Shown here one piece after another: positions 1 to 10,491 of a DNA stretch of 64,000 bases. Below the pieces are notes generated by a model. It did not search any database and had not been told where the DNA came from. It saw only the letters and a program-made list of their open reading frames with translations. Position 1 is the stretch's first letter; the number at the start of each line of letters is the position of its first letter. The stretch lies in assembly GCF_004339665.1 (NCBI RefSeq), contig NZ_SMMU01000003.1, positions 1 to 64,000 on the forward strand. The letters run 5' to 3'. The stretch comes from Azotobacter chroococcum (GTDB taxonomy: Bacteria > Pseudomonadota > Gammaproteobacteria > Pseudomonadales > Pseudomonadaceae). Made by a program: the position numbers and the translations under genes.

Positions 1-92
1 CCACCTGATCCCATCCCGAACTCAGCAGTGAAACGACGCATCGCCGATGGTAGTGTGGGGTTTCCCCATGCGAGAGTAGGTCATCGTCAAGC
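1..92 (+). rRNA. rrf: 5S ribosomal RNA, 3' part (truncated by window start)
   Basis: The sequence contains the conserved 5S core (CCCGAACTCAG, GATGGTAGTGTGGGG) and ends with GTCAAGC, the normal 3' end in Pseudomonas. About 25 to 30 bases of the 5' end lie outside the window. It is followed directly by a strong terminator, so this is the end of an rRNA operon reading into the window. Confidence 0.95.
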
Positions 93-102
93 GCCTATTG
101 CA

Positions 103-135
103 AACCCCCGAGCCAGCCATGGCTCGGGGGTTTTT
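103..135 (+). terminator. Rho-independent terminator of the rRNA operon
   Basis: A 12-bp stem (AACCCCCGAGCC at 103-114 with GGCTCGGGGGTT at 121-132) with a six-base loop is followed by a T run. It sits 10 bases behind the 5S rRNA. Confidence 0.93.
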
Positions 136-212
136 GCTTGATGGCCTAGTGGCACTCTACGAGCTATCTAGGCTCGTTTAGAATGGGCGGCCGTTTCACC
201 TGGGCAGTTGCC

Positions 213-872
213 ATGCATGATTCGAGTCGGTCTCACGACTTGAGGGAGTTTCCCTTGGACAAACTGGTCGCCTGCCATGAGTGCGACCTGCTGATGCTCA
301 AGCCCGAGCTCACGCCGGGCGAGCGCGCCGAATGCCCCCGCTGCGGTTTCGAGTTGTTCAGCCATCAGCCTCATATGCTGGGACGCAGTCTGGCATTGGT
401 CATCGCCGCCTTGCTGCTCTATGTGCCGGCCAACTTCTTGCCGATTTTGCAGCTACGCCTTTTGGGGCAGACGAGCCAAGACACAGTCTGGAGCGCTGTT
501 GTCGCTCTTTATGAAAGTGGCCTGCAGGGCATTGGGGTGGTCGTCTTTCTCTGCAGTATGGGGATTCCACTGCTCAAGCTGCTCTGCCAGTTAGCGGTCT
601 TGTTGAGCATCCGCTGGGGTGTGGGGCGCGGTTATGGCTTGCTGCTGTATCGCATCTATCACCATCTACGCGAGTGGGGAATGCTGGAGGTTTACTTCAT
701 GGGCATTCTGGTTTCGATCGTCAAGCTGGTCTCCCTTGCCGACCTGGCCGTTGGGGCCGGCTTGATCTGTTTCGTCTGCCTGCTGCTGGTACAGGTCTGG
801 CTCGAGATCACCATGTCTCCGCACCAAGTTTGGGAAGCCCTGTCTCGGGGGAGGACCCATGCGAGCCATTGA
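213..872 (+). CDS. PqiA/LetA-type integral membrane protein, first half
   Basis: This 219-residue protein belongs to the paraquat-inducible protein A family, the inner-membrane partner of MCE-domain proteins in lipid transport between the two membranes. Two CxxC pairs near the N-terminus (C21/C24 and C41/C44) form the family's zinc-ribbon. About four hydrophobic segments follow, the first with a VPANFLPIL motif. E. coli PqiA and LetA carry two such modules in one chain; here each module has its own gene. An in-frame ATG at 183 would add ten residues; 213 is preferred because the zinc-ribbon then begins at the usual distance, although neither start has a strong ribosome binding site. The next gene overlaps the 3' end by 14 bases. 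Confidence 0.85.
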   Translation: MHDSSRSHDLREFPLDKLVACHECDLLMLKPELTPGERAECPRCGFELFSHQPHMLGRSLALVIAALLLYVPANFLPILQLRLLGQTSQDTVWSAVVALYESGLQGIGVVVFLCSMGIPLLKLLCQLAVLLSIRWGVGRGYGLLLYRIYHHLREWGMLEVYFMGILVSIVKLVSLADLAVGAGLICFVCLLLVQVWLEITMSPHQVWEALSRGRTHASH

Positions 873-1482
873 TGCCGGTATCCTGGTTTGCCCGGAGTGC
901 CATCAGCTCAATCGCCACGAAAGCGGTCTGCATGGACAGCAATGCATTCGCTGTGGTGCGCGCGTGCATGCGCGTCATCCGAATAGCCTGGCCCGCACCT
1001 GGGCACTGCTGATTACCGCCGCCATCCTGTATATCCCGGCCAATCTGCTGCCCATCATGACCGTCAGGTCCCTGGGCAAGGGAGAGCCGGACACCATCAT
1101 GTCCGGTGTGATTGCCTTGGTGCATATGGGGTCCCTGCCCGTCGCGCTGGTAGTATTCGTGGCGAGCATTCTGGTGCCGACCTTCAAGCTGGTCGGCATT
1201 GCCCTGCTGCTGATTTCCGTGCAGCGTCACCAGCCGCTCTCCGCACGCCAGCGCATCTTCATGTTCCGCTTCATCGAGTGGATCGGCCGCTGGTCGATGC
1301 TGGATATCTTCGTCATCGCCATCCTGGTCGCCGTGGTCAATTTCGGCACCCTGGCCAGGGTCGAGCCGAACCTGGGAGCTGTGGCCTTCGCCACAGTGGT
1401 GATTCTGACCATGCTGGCGGCCCTTACCTTCGATCCTCGCCTGATTTGGGACAACACGGAGTCCGACGATGACCATGAGTGA
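859..1482 (+). CDS. PqiA/LetA-type integral membrane protein, second half
   Basis: This 207-residue protein is a second single-module member of the PqiA family. CxxC pairs lie at C11/C14 and C29/C32, followed by a membrane segment with IPANLLPIM, which matches the corresponding stretch of the upstream protein. It overlaps the upstream gene by 14 bases and the downstream MCE gene by 14 bases, so the three are translationally coupled. The two half-proteins probably assemble like the two modules of LetA. The family function comes from E. coli; the pairing is inferred from gene order. Confidence 0.85.
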   Translation: MRAIDAGILVCPECHQLNRHESGLHGQQCIRCGARVHARHPNSLARTWALLITAAILYIPANLLPIMTVRSLGKGEPDTIMSGVIALVHMGSLPVALVVFVASILVPTFKLVGIALLLISVQRHQPLSARQRIFMFRFIEWIGRWSMLDIFVIAILVAVVNFGTLARVEPNLGAVAFATVVILTMLAALTFDPRLIWDNTESDDDHE

Positions 1483-3787
1483 TCTGCCAGAGGCCAGAAC
1501 CCGCCCGGCCTCCACTTGGTCGGCGATCTGGGTGCTGCCGCTGATCGCCCTGTTGATCGGCGCCTGGCTGGCCTGGAATGCCTATAGCCAGGCCGGCATC
1601 GAGGTCCAGGTACGCTTCACCAGCGGCGAGGGCATTCAGGTCAACAAGACCGAGGTGATCTACAAGGGAATGCCGGTAGGCAAGGTCGTGGAACTTACCC
1701 TGGATGACGAAGGCTCGAACAAGGGAGTGATCGCCACACTGGAAATGAACAAGAAGGTCGAGTCCTATCTGCGCAGCAATACACGCTTCTGGCTGGTCAG
1801 GCCGCGGGTCACCCTGGCCGGCATCACCGGTCTGGAAACCCTGGTGTCGGGCAACTACATCGCAGTCAGTCCGGGAGATGGCGAGCCGAGCAAGAAGTTC
1901 ACCGCCTTGTCCGAAGAGCCACCGCTGCCGGATACCACGCCAGGCTTGCATGTCACCCTGAAGGCCGAGCGGCTGGGCTCGCTGAATCGCGACAGTCCGG
2001 TGTTCTACAAGCAGATCCAGGTCGGCCGGGTGAAGAGCTACCGGCTGGCCGAGGATCTGAGCACTGTGGAGATCAAGATTTTCATCGAGCCGGCCTATGC
2101 CCATCTGGTGCGCAAGCACACGCGTTTCTGGAACGCCAGTGGTATCACGGTCGATGCCGGGCTCGGCGGTGTCAAGTTCCGTACCGAGTCCCTGGCCAGC
2201 ATCGTGGCCGGCGGCATTGCCTTTGCCACGCCGGAGAATCGCCAGGACAGCCCGCCCACCGATCCGCGCCTGCCGTTTCGTCTCTATGACAGCTTCGATG
2301 CTGCCCAGACCGGCATCAAGGTCATGCTCGAATTGAGCGACTTCGAGGGGCTGCAGGCCGGACGCACGCCAGTGGTGTACAAGGGCATCCAGGTTGGCAT
2401 CCTGAAGACGCTGAAGATCGAGTCCGGCCTGTCCAGCGCCACGGCCGAGCTGACCATGGACCCGCTGGCCGAGGACTTCCTGGTCGAGGGAAGCGACTTC
2501 TGGGTGGTCAAGCCCTCGATTTCCCTGGGCGGTGTCACCGGCCTCGAGGCGCTGGTGAAGGGCAACTACATCGGCATGCGTCCGGGCGAGAAGGGCGCTG
2601 CGCTCAAGCGCGAATTCGTCGCCTGGCCCAAGGCTCCGCCGCTGGATCTTGGCGCCCCCGGTCTGCATCTGGTGCTGACCAGCGATACCCTAGGCTCGCT
2701 GGATATCGGCAGCCCGATACTCTACCGACAGATCAAGGTCGGCTCGGTGCAGAGTTACCAGTTGTCCCGCAACCGTCGCCGCGTGCTGCTGGGCGTGCAC
2801 ATCGAGCCGGAATACTCCAGCCTGGTGAATGGCTCGACGCGTTTCTGGAATGCCAGCGGCATCACCCTGACTGGCGGCCTGTCCGGGGTCGAGGTGAAGA
2901 GCGAGTCTCTGCAGAGCCTGCTGGCCGGCGGCGTCGCCTTCGAAACGCCGGATCCCGAGGCGCCCGCCAGTACCCGGCGGATTCCGCGCTATGCGCTGCA
3001 TGCCGACCGCGAGAGCGCCCTGCAGGCGGGGATGGAGTTGCAGATCCGCGTGGACAGCGGCGATGGGCTGAAGGCTGGTACGCCGATCCGCTACAAGGGG
3101 CTGGACGTCGGCAAGGTGGAGCGGGTCGAGTTGAGCGAGGACCTGCAGTCGGTGCTTCTCAAGGCCCGGATCACCCAGGCCGGCGAACGCATCGCCCGCG
3201 CCGGCAGCCTGTTCTGGGTGGTCAGGCCCGAGTTGGGGCTGATGCGCACGGCCAACCTGGACACCCTGGTCAGCGGCCCCTACATCGAGGTGCGTCCGGA
3301 TCCGGGCAACTCCCCCCGGCAGACCCATTTCGTCGCTGCGTCCCAAACGCCGGCCGCCTCCATCAAGGAGGCCGGACTCCGGCTGGTGCTCAGCACGCCG
3401 CGACGCGGTTCGCTCAAGGCGGGCGTGCCGGTCACCTATCGGGAGGTGACGGTCGGCAAGGTCACCGGATTCGAACTGGGTCCGAATGCCGACCGGGTGC
3501 TGATTGGCATCCTCATCGAGCCGCGCTACGCGCCGCTGGTGCGCAGCGGCAGCCGTTTCTGGAATACCAGCGGCTTCGGCTTCGATTTCGGCCTGCTCAA
3601 GGGGGCGCAACTGCGTACCGAGTCGCTGGAAACCCTGCTCGAGGGCGGCATCGCCTTCGCCACCCCGGAGGGCGAGCAGATGGGCAGGCTGGCGACCCCG
3701 GGGCAGACCTTCCCACTGTTCGATGAGGCGAACAGCGAATGGCTGCAGTGGGCGCCGAAGATCGCTCTGGAGAGGGAGAGGAAATAA
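1469..3787 (+). CDS. PqiB/LetB-type protein with six MCE domains
   Basis: This 772-residue protein has one N-terminal membrane anchor (about residues 18-37) and six repeated MCE (MlaD-like) domains. These begin near residues 34, 163, 281, 397, 521 and 637, each with a pattern close to VxYKGxxVGKV. Such proteins build a periplasm-spanning tube that moves lipids. E. coli PqiB has three MCE domains and LetB seven, so this six-domain protein is nearer to LetB. It overlaps the end of the second PqiA-type gene; an ATG two codons later (1475) is an alternative start. No pqiC-like lipoprotein gene follows, which again favours the LetAB type. Confidence 0.88.
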   Translation: MTMSDLPEARTRPASTWSAIWVLPLIALLIGAWLAWNAYSQAGIEVQVRFTSGEGIQVNKTEVIYKGMPVGKVVELTLDDEGSNKGVIATLEMNKKVESYLRSNTRFWLVRPRVTLAGITGLETLVSGNYIAVSPGDGEPSKKFTALSEEPPLPDTTPGLHVTLKAERLGSLNRDSPVFYKQIQVGRVKSYRLAEDLSTVEIKIFIEPAYAHLVRKHTRFWNASGITVDAGLGGVKFRTESLASIVAGGIAFATPENRQDSPPTDPRLPFRLYDSFDAAQTGIKVMLELSDFEGLQAGRTPVVYKGIQVGILKTLKIESGLSSATAELTMDPLAEDFLVEGSDFWVVKPSISLGGVTGLEALVKGNYIGMRPGEKGAALKREFVAWPKAPPLDLGAPGLHLVLTSDTLGSLDIGSPILYRQIKVGSVQSYQLSRNRRRVLLGVHIEPEYSSLVNGSTRFWNASGITLTGGLSGVEVKSESLQSLLAGGVAFETPDPEAPASTRRIPRYALHADRESALQAGMELQIRVDSGDGLKAGTPIRYKGLDVGKVERVELSEDLQSVLLKARITQAGERIARAGSLFWVVRPELGLMRTANLDTLVSGPYIEVRPDPGNSPRQTHFVAASQTPAASIKEAGLRLVLSTPRRGSLKAGVPVTYREVTVGKVTGFELGPNADRVLIGILIEPRYAPLVRSGSRFWNTSGFGFDFGLLKGAQLRTESLETLLEGGIAFATPEGEQMGRLATPGQTFPLFDEANSEWLQWAPKIALERERK

Positions 3788-4009
3788 CGCCGGCTGTGGG
3801 GCGCATCGCCTTGAGCGAAGGGCCCGCCGCTGCGGCTTTTCGCCGTTTCCGAGGGCAAGCCTTCGACGCGAAGGCCTCTTCGATTCGGTTCCGGTGGCTT
3901 TCCGCCTGCCAGGTTTCCGGCCACAATTCCGCTATTGGCTTGCCCGCCGGCAAGCGTTAAACAAGCCCGAACCCCGCCGCTCGCCCGGCGGGGCCGTGAG
4001 GAGCCCGCA

Positions 4010-5560
4010 ATGAGCAGCAAAGACCGCGTCATCATCTTCGACACCACCCTGCGCGACGGCGAACAGAGCCCCGGCGCCTCCATGACCAAGGACGAGAAGC
4101 TGCGTATCGCCAAGGTACTGGAGCGGCTCAGGGTAGACGTGATCGAGGCCGGCTTCGCGATTGCCAGCCCGGGCGACTTCGAGGCAGTCAAGGCGATCGC
4201 CGAGAGCATCAAGGACAGCACCGTGTGCAGCCTGGCGCGCGCCGTGGATGCCGACATCGAGCGCGCTGCCGAGGCGCTGAAGAACGCCAATTCGGGGCGT
4301 ATCCACACCTTCATCGCCACCAGTCCGATCCACATGCAATACAAGCTGCGCATGCAGCCCGACCAGGTGGTCGAGCAGGCCGTGCGGGCGGTGAAGAAGG
4401 CGCGCAGCCTGTGTGCCGACGTGGAGTTCTCCTGCGAGGATGCCGGTCGTTCGGAAATCGACTTCCTCTGCCGGATCATCGAGGCGGCCATCGCCGCCGG
4501 CGCACGCACCATCAACATTCCGGACACCGTCGGCTACGCCATCCCGCACCAGTACGGGGAGATGATCGGCCAACTGCTCGCGCGCATCCCCAACGCCGAC
4601 CAGGCGGTGTTCTCGGTGCACTGCCACAACGACCTGGGCCTGGCCGTGGCCAATTCGCTGGCCGCGGTGGTGGCCGGGGCGCGCCAGGTGGAATGCACCA
4701 TCAACGGCCTTGGCGAGCGTGCCGGCAATGCCGCGCTGGAGGAGATCGTCATGGCGATCAAGACCCGCCACGACCTGCTTGGCGTCTACACCAACATCGA
4801 CACTCCGCACATCCTCGCTGCCTCGCGGCTGGTTTCGGGAATCACCGGCTTCCCGGTACAGCCGAACAAGGCCATCGTCGGCGCCAACGCCTTCGCCCAC
4901 GAGTCGGGCATCCACCAGGACGGCGTGCTCAAGCACCGCGAGACCTACGAGATCATGTCGGCGCAGTCGGTCGGCTGGCACACCAACAAGATGGTGCTGG
5001 GCAAGCACTCCGGGCGCAACGCCTTCCGTACCCGTCTGGAGGAGCTGGGCATCCAGCTCGCCGACGACGCTGCGCTGAATGCGGCCTTCGCCCGCTTCAA
5101 GGCACTGGCCGACAAGAAGCACGAGATCTTCGACGAGGACCTGCAGGCGCTGGTCTCCGAAACCCAGGACGAGGAGGCCCCGGAACACTACCGGCTGCAC
5201 GCCCTGGAGGTCGTCTCGAAGAGCGGTACGGTGCCGCGGGCGCACCTGCGGCTCACCGTCGCCGGCAGCGACCAGGAGGCGACGGCCGAGGGTGCCGGCC
5301 CGGTGGACGCGATCTTCAAGGCCATCGAGTCGGTCGCCGCTTCCCAGGCCAGCCTGCAGCTCTATTCGGTCAACGCCATCACCGAGGGCACCGACTCCCA
5401 GGGCGAGGTCACCGTGCGTCTGGAGAAGGGCGGGCGCATCGTCAACGGCAACGGCGCCGACATCGACATCCTGGTGGCCTCGGCCAAGGCCTACATCAAC
5501 GCGCTGAACCTGATGCGTGCCGGCGTGCCCAAGGCCCATCCGCAGGCGGCCGACGTTTGA
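4010..5560 (+). CDS. leuA: 2-isopropylmalate synthase
   Basis: This 516-residue enzyme condenses acetyl-CoA with 2-oxoisovalerate in the first committed step of leucine synthesis. The HMGL-like catalytic motif TTLRDGEQ lies at residues 12-19 and HCHNDLG near residue 200. The C-terminal allosteric domain (LeuA dimer) is complete, and the length fits the E. coli-type enzyme. The ATG at 4010 follows GTGAGGAG and gives MSSKDRV. A hairpin (3972-3993) lies just before the Shine-Dalgarno sequence, but no leucine-rich leader peptide was seen. Its stop codon overlaps the next gene. Pseudomonads may carry a second, long-form leuA elsewhere. Confidence 0.93.
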   Translation: MSSKDRVIIFDTTLRDGEQSPGASMTKDEKLRIAKVLERLRVDVIEAGFAIASPGDFEAVKAIAESIKDSTVCSLARAVDADIERAAEALKNANSGRIHTFIATSPIHMQYKLRMQPDQVVEQAVRAVKKARSLCADVEFSCEDAGRSEIDFLCRIIEAAIAAGARTINIPDTVGYAIPHQYGEMIGQLLARIPNADQAVFSVHCHNDLGLAVANSLAAVVAGARQVECTINGLGERAGNAALEEIVMAIKTRHDLLGVYTNIDTPHILAASRLVSGITGFPVQPNKAIVGANAFAHESGIHQDGVLKHRETYEIMSAQSVGWHTNKMVLGKHSGRNAFRTRLEELGIQLADDAALNAAFARFKALADKKHEIFDEDLQALVSETQDEEAPEHYRLHALEVVSKSGTVPRAHLRLTVAGSDQEATAEGAGPVDAIFKAIESVAASQASLQLYSVNAITEGTDSQGEVTVRLEKGGRIVNGNGADIDILVASAKAYINALNLMRAGVPKAHPQAADV

Positions 5561-6351
5561 TCGACGAAGCCCGCCGCCGCGCCTATCTCGGCGCCATGCA
5601 GGTGGTCAGCTGGCTGCCGCGGGTGGCTCTGCCGTTCGCTGCGCCGTCGCGGCCGGAGCTGCTCGAGCCGCTCGAGCCGCAGGTGCCGCCGCCAGCTCCG
5701 GTGCGCCCTGGCGTAGAACTCAAGATCGTGCCCGAGGCTCCGCCGCGCCCGCGGCCGGTCGAGCGGGCGAAGATCGAGGTGCCGCGCCCTGCGGCCCGCG
5801 TCGAGGCGCCAGCCGCCGCCAGCGAGGGGGCAGTCGAGCCCGTCGCGCCCAAGGCCGCGCCGCTGCCGCCGCCGCGCTTCGCCCTGCAGCTGCTGCGTGC
5901 CGGACGCTGCGCCCTGCTGGTCGAGCTGCCCACCGGCGAGCCCTTCCAGAGTCGCGACCCGGGCTATCTGCTGCTCCGCGATCTGCTGCGCGCCGCCGGT
6001 CTGGCGGACAGTCCGCGCCCGCTCGGCGAGCCGGTGCGCTGGCCGCTGCTCAGGGGCGGCAATCTGGACCAGGGGCCGCAGGCGGCGCGGGAGTACGTGC
6101 AGACCTTCGTCGCCGCGCGGCTGGAGGAGGAGGGCGACTGCGCCTGCCTGTGGCTGGTCGGACTGCCGGCCCTGCGTTTTGCCGCCGCGCTCGAGGCCGA
6201 TGCCTTCAATCGCGAACTGCAGGTCGAGGGCCTGCCGCCAGTCTGGGCGTTGCCCGGTCTGGAAACCCTGATGGAAGAGCCGGCCCGCAAGGCCGAGCTG
6301 TGGCGCGCGATGCGCCAGGTACGTGTGCGCTGGATATCTGCGAATGAGTGA
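5557..6351 (+). CDS. DNA polymerase III psi-subunit-like protein (HolD-like)
   Basis: This protein of about 264 residues lies immediately before rimI, where E. coli has holD. The N-terminal stretch [17 protein letters not shown] resembles the short N-terminal helix of psi that contacts the clamp loader. A low-complexity Pro/Ala/Glu linker follows to about residue 110, then a globular C-terminal domain rich in Leu and Arg. The TTG start at 5557 overlaps the leuA stop codon and keeps the conserved N-terminus; starting at the ATG at 5596 would remove 13 residues of it. The assignment rests on gene position, the N-terminal motif and the known Pseudomonas psi gene upstream of rimI. Sequence similarity to E. 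coli HolD is low. Confidence 0.65.
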   Translation: MIDEARRRAYLGAMQVVSWLPRVALPFAAPSRPELLEPLEPQVPPPAPVRPGVELKIVPEAPPRPRPVERAKIEVPRPAARVEAPAAASEGAVEPVAPKAAPLPPPRFALQLLRAGRCALLVELPTGEPFQSRDPGYLLLRDLLRAAGLADSPRPLGEPVRWPLLRGGNLDQGPQAAREYVQTFVAARLEEEGDCACLWLVGLPALRFAAALEADAFNRELQVEGLPPVWALPGLETLMEEPARKAELWRAMRQVRVRWISANE

Positions 6352-6796
6352 TGCGATTAGCTTCCGCCCGATGACCGAGGCGGATCTGGAAACCGTGCTG
6401 AAGGTTGAATACGCCGCCTTCAGCCACCCCTGGACGCGCGGCATTTTCCAGGATGCCCTGAAGTCCTACGAATGCTGGCTGATGTTCGAGGGCGGCCAGC
6501 AGGTCGGTCATGGCGTGATCCAGGTGATCCTCGACGAGGCGCACCTGCTGAACATCACCGTCAAACCGCAGAACCAGGGTCGCGGACTCGGCCTGCGGCT
6601 GCTGGAGCACCTGATGAGGCGGGCGCGAGAGCGTCAGGCCGCCGAGTGCTTCCTTGAGGTACGGGCCAGCAACGGCGGCGCCTACCGGCTCTACGAGCGC
6701 TACGGTTTCAACGAGGTTGGCCGGCGCCGAGACTACTACCCGGCCGCCGGCGGGCGCGAGGACGCCCTGGTGATGGTCTGCACCCTGCTCGATTGA
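6344..6796 (+). CDS. rimI: Ribosomal protein S18 alanine N-acetyltransferase
   Basis: This 150-residue GNAT acetyltransferase carries the acetyl-CoA binding loop QNQGRGLG and the LNITV strand before it, with the C-terminal YERYGF motif usual for RimI. RimI acetylates the N-terminus of ribosomal protein S18. The ATG at 6344 overlaps the end of the psi-like gene by eight bases, so the two are probably co-translated. Confidence 0.9.
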   Translation: MSDAISFRPMTEADLETVLKVEYAAFSHPWTRGIFQDALKSYECWLMFEGGQQVGHGVIQVILDEAHLLNITVKPQNQGRGLGLRLLEHLMRRARERQAAECFLEVRASNGGAYRLYERYGFNEVGRRRDYYPAAGGREDALVMVCTLLD

Positions 6797-6800
6797 GCGC

Positions 6801-7319
6801 TCAGGGCTCCCGGTCGCGCGACGAGTGCAGCGGCTCGGGGCCTTTGAGTTCTTCGTCGGAAAGAACCTCCTCGTTCTCTTCCTCGTCTTCGTCCGACGAA
6901 GCCTCCGTGTCTGTACGGCCATCCCAGGGCTGTCCGTCGAGGGGAAGGATACGTGCCGCCTCGGCCTCGTCCAGACCGCCACCCGCGCCGATCCGGTCGG
7001 CGGAGACGATGCTCAGATCCTTGTCGGCCGGCAGACCGTGACCACGTTCGTTCGGCGAGCGGGCGCCATCCTCAGGGATGAGGATCTCCGGGTCCGCATC
7101 ATCCATGGTCGGCTCGCCGCCAGGCATTTCTCCACCCGTCATGCCGGCTTCACGAACCCGCTGTGGCGGGAACTCCTCATGCACTTCCTCGGCCGGTCGC
7201 ACGTCGCCGATACGCCCTTGGCGCTCGTCCCTCCGGCTGCTGAAGTCCAGCGGCTCCAGCGAACCCATGCGATCCTCGAGGTCATCGATTTCCTGCGCCT
7301 GGGGTTTGCGATCTTTCAT
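6801..7319 (-). CDS. Acidic, probably disordered protein of unknown function
   Basis: This 172-residue protein is strongly acidic, especially in its last 40 residues, where runs of Asp and Glu dominate. It has no hydrophobic core, signal peptide or recognisable domain. Segments such as GRIGDVRPAEEV and AGMTGGEMPGGEPTMDD look like fixed motifs rather than random low complexity. The ATG at 7319 has an excellent AGGAGG at the right distance, so it is a real gene. It ends five bases from the convergent rimI and is divergent from otsB. Similar Pseudomonas proteins may exist under uninformative names; I cannot assign a function. Confidence 0.75.
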   Translation of the reverse strand: MKDRKPQAQEIDDLEDRMGSLEPLDFSSRRDERQGRIGDVRPAEEVHEEFPPQRVREAGMTGGEMPGGEPTMDDADPEILIPEDGARSPNERGHGLPADKDLSIVSADRIGAGGGLDEAEAARILPLDGQPWDGRTDTEASSDEDEEENEEVLSDEELKGPEPLHSSRDREP

Positions 7320-7470
7320 GGGAACCTCCTGCCGGGGCTGCGCTCTTGCTGAGTGTGACCCGTGCCGCCGCCGATGATTCAGGCGGGCCGCCGGCCGGCA
7401 TGGACAGCCGCTCTGCGCCAGTGATGCATGTTTGGCGAAACTGAACCGCTGATTGGCGGTCCCAATCAAT

Positions 7471-8228
7471 ATGAACGGTCAATGCCCCCCCAGTGCGCAG
7501 GACCTGCAGAACTGCGCCTTCTTCTTCGATGTGGACGGAACGCTTGCCGAAATACAGCCCCGTCCCGAGCTGGTATTCATTCCTCCCGCCACCCTCGCTG
7601 CCCTCGACCGGCTGCAGGCCGTCGGCGTGCCGATCGCGGTGATCTCCGGACGCCGGCTGGCGGATCTCGACCGCCTGTTCGAGCCGCTGCGCCTGCCGGC
7701 CGCCGGGGTCCATGGCGCCGAACGCCGCGCTGCCGACGGTCGGCTGCGGCGGCTGGATCTGGATCTGGAGGCCCTGCGCCAGATCGAGGACGAACTGGTG
7801 CAGGCCTGTGCCCGGCACCCCGGACTGCGCCTGGAGAACAAGGGCCTGGCCTTCGCGCTGCATTTTCGCTTGGCGCCCGAGCTGGAGGAGGCCGCTCGCA
7901 CCCTGGCCGAGGACTTCAGCCGGAGGCATGCCAGGCTGCTGACCCTGCAGCCGGGCAAGTGCGTGTTCGAGCTCAAGCCCCGTGGCGCCAGCAAGGGGGA
8001 AGTGATCCGCGAATTCATGCACGAGCCGCCGTTCAGTGGGCGGGTGCCGGTATTCATCGGCGACGACCTCACCGACGAGGCCGGTTTCCAGACGGTCAAC
8101 GCCCTGGGCGGGCATTCGTTCAAGGTAGGTCCGGGCGAGACGATCGCGCAACGGCGGCTGGACTCCGTCATGGCGGTGGAAAAATGGCTGGACGAGCTGG
8201 TCCGGCCTCTCAAAACGGAGGTTTATCC

Positions 8229-8232
<4 letters not shown>
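7471..8232 (+). CDS. otsB: Trehalose-6-phosphate phosphatase
   Basis: This 253-residue HAD-superfamily phosphatase removes phosphate from trehalose 6-phosphate to give trehalose. The nucleophile motif DVDGT is at residues 20-24, ISGR at the second motif, and GDDLTDE near residue 195 binds magnesium. The ATG at 7471 is preferred over a TTG at 7453. Its stop codon overlaps the otsA start (ATGA), so the two enzymes are made together; the likely trigger is osmotic or desiccation stress, as in other bacteria. Confidence 0.93.
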
Positions 8233-9635
<1,403 letters not shown>

Positions 9636-9645
9636 GCCATGCTGC

Positions 9646-9662
9646 GCCGGCGAAAAGCCGGC
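9646..9662. terminator. Short hairpin between convergent genes
   Basis: GCCGGC at 9646-9651 pairs with GCCGGC at 9657-9662 around GAAAA. It sits between otsA and the convergent small membrane gene. There is no T run, so a terminator role is only suggested by position. Confidence 0.35.
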
Positions 9663-9672
9663 CTGCCGGGCT

Positions 9673-9906
9673 TCAGCGTAGCTGTATCTGCAGGTCCGCC
9701 GCGGCCGGCAGCACCAGCGACAGGCCGTACCAGGTGAGCATCAGCGCCAGGCCGCCGAGCCAGACACCGAGGGCGATCTGCAGCACCTGGCTGCCGTTTC
9801 TGCTCCGGCGGCGCTCGGTGAAACGGGGTTGCTCAACCTCTAGGTCGAAGTCTTCCGGTTCATCCTCGCGGGCGCTGAAGCCTTCCAGTCTGTTTAGCTT
9901 GTTCAT
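9673..9906 (-). CDS. Small single-span membrane protein, unknown function
   Basis: This 77-residue protein has a charged N-terminal half (residues 1-40) and one hydrophobic segment (about 45-68, ALGVWLGGLALMLTWYGLSL). The ATG at 9906 has AGGGTAAG upstream. It is convergent with otsA. No family is recognised; a membrane anchor or small regulatory partner is possible but not shown. Confidence 0.6.
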   Translation of the reverse strand: MNKLNRLEGFSAREDEPEDFDLEVEQPRFTERRRSRNGSQVLQIALGVWLGGLALMLTWYGLSLVLPAAADLQIQLR

Positions 9907-10188
9907 CAACTTACCCTGCTGCGCCGTGCTCCGCTGTCGCTGGAGCCGGCCGTGTCGAGTACGAATGCAAAGGCGATCCGTGCTTGCGTGAGAGTCGGGG
10001 GAATCATCTGCGGGGGATAAGGCATGCTGTCTGCAGGTTCCGGATGAATCTTACCGCATCTTGCCCGGATGTTTTCCCGCCGCACGGCGGAAGAAGGGAT
10101 GAACCGGCGTTCCGGGACTTGTCGCGGTGGACCAATACGTCGGAGGGCGAATGGAGAAACAGAGGGGAGGGACAGGATGCCCGGAAAC
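9907..10188. other. Intergenic region without recognised gene
   Basis: About 280 bases between the small membrane gene and the tRNA terminator. I see no convincing coding region, repeat or RNA gene here; it presumably holds the promoter of the small minus-strand gene. Confidence 0.5.
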
Positions 10189-10217
10189 AAGAAAGCCCGC
10201 ACGAGGCGGGCTTTCTT
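10189..10217 (-). terminator. Terminator of tRNA-Met
   Basis: A 12-bp perfect stem (AAGAAAGCCCGC with GCGGGCTTTCTT) with a five-base loop lies 12 bases beyond the 3' end of the tRNA on the minus strand and ends in T-rich sequence. Confidence 0.85.
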
Positions 10218-10229
10218 GATACAGCGATA

Positions 10230-10306
10230 TGGTGGCTACACCGGGACTTGAACCTGGGACATCAGCATTATGAATGCTGCGCTCTAACCGACTGAGCTAT
10301 GTAGCC
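10230..10306 (-). tRNA. tRNA-Met (CAT), elongator type
   Basis: On the minus strand a 77-nt cloverleaf runs from GGCTACA to TGTAGCCACCA, with the anticodon CAT in the context CATTCATAATG and the T-loop GGTTCAAGTCC. The first base pairs (G-C) with base 72, unlike initiator tRNA, so it is the elongator. CCA is encoded. Confidence 0.96.
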
Positions 10307-10491
10307 AAGTGGCGCGCATTATTCTCGCCGCAGATTCGAGTGTCAACCCTCCTTCGTTAAAAAAATCAGGAAAATCCGGATGTTGCCATGCTCGGATGGG
10401 CGTTCGAATCGTCAGCCTCGCACGAAGTACCAGGCTGACATTGTTGATCAAGGCCCGGATGTTCATTCCTGACGAGGGTGGCGTGTACTAC

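Noticed and set aside
1424-2668. A 414-codon open frame on the minus strand opposite the MCE gene.
   Set aside because: It is a shadow of GC-rich codon bias: it lies wholly opposite a clear family protein and has no motif or ribosome binding site. Several similar long antisense frames (for example opposite leuA, acoX and pqqF) were dropped for the same reason.
3972-3993. Hairpin just before leuA, considered as a leucine attenuator.
   Set aside because: There is no T run and no upstream leader peptide with leucine codons, so attenuation is not supported.
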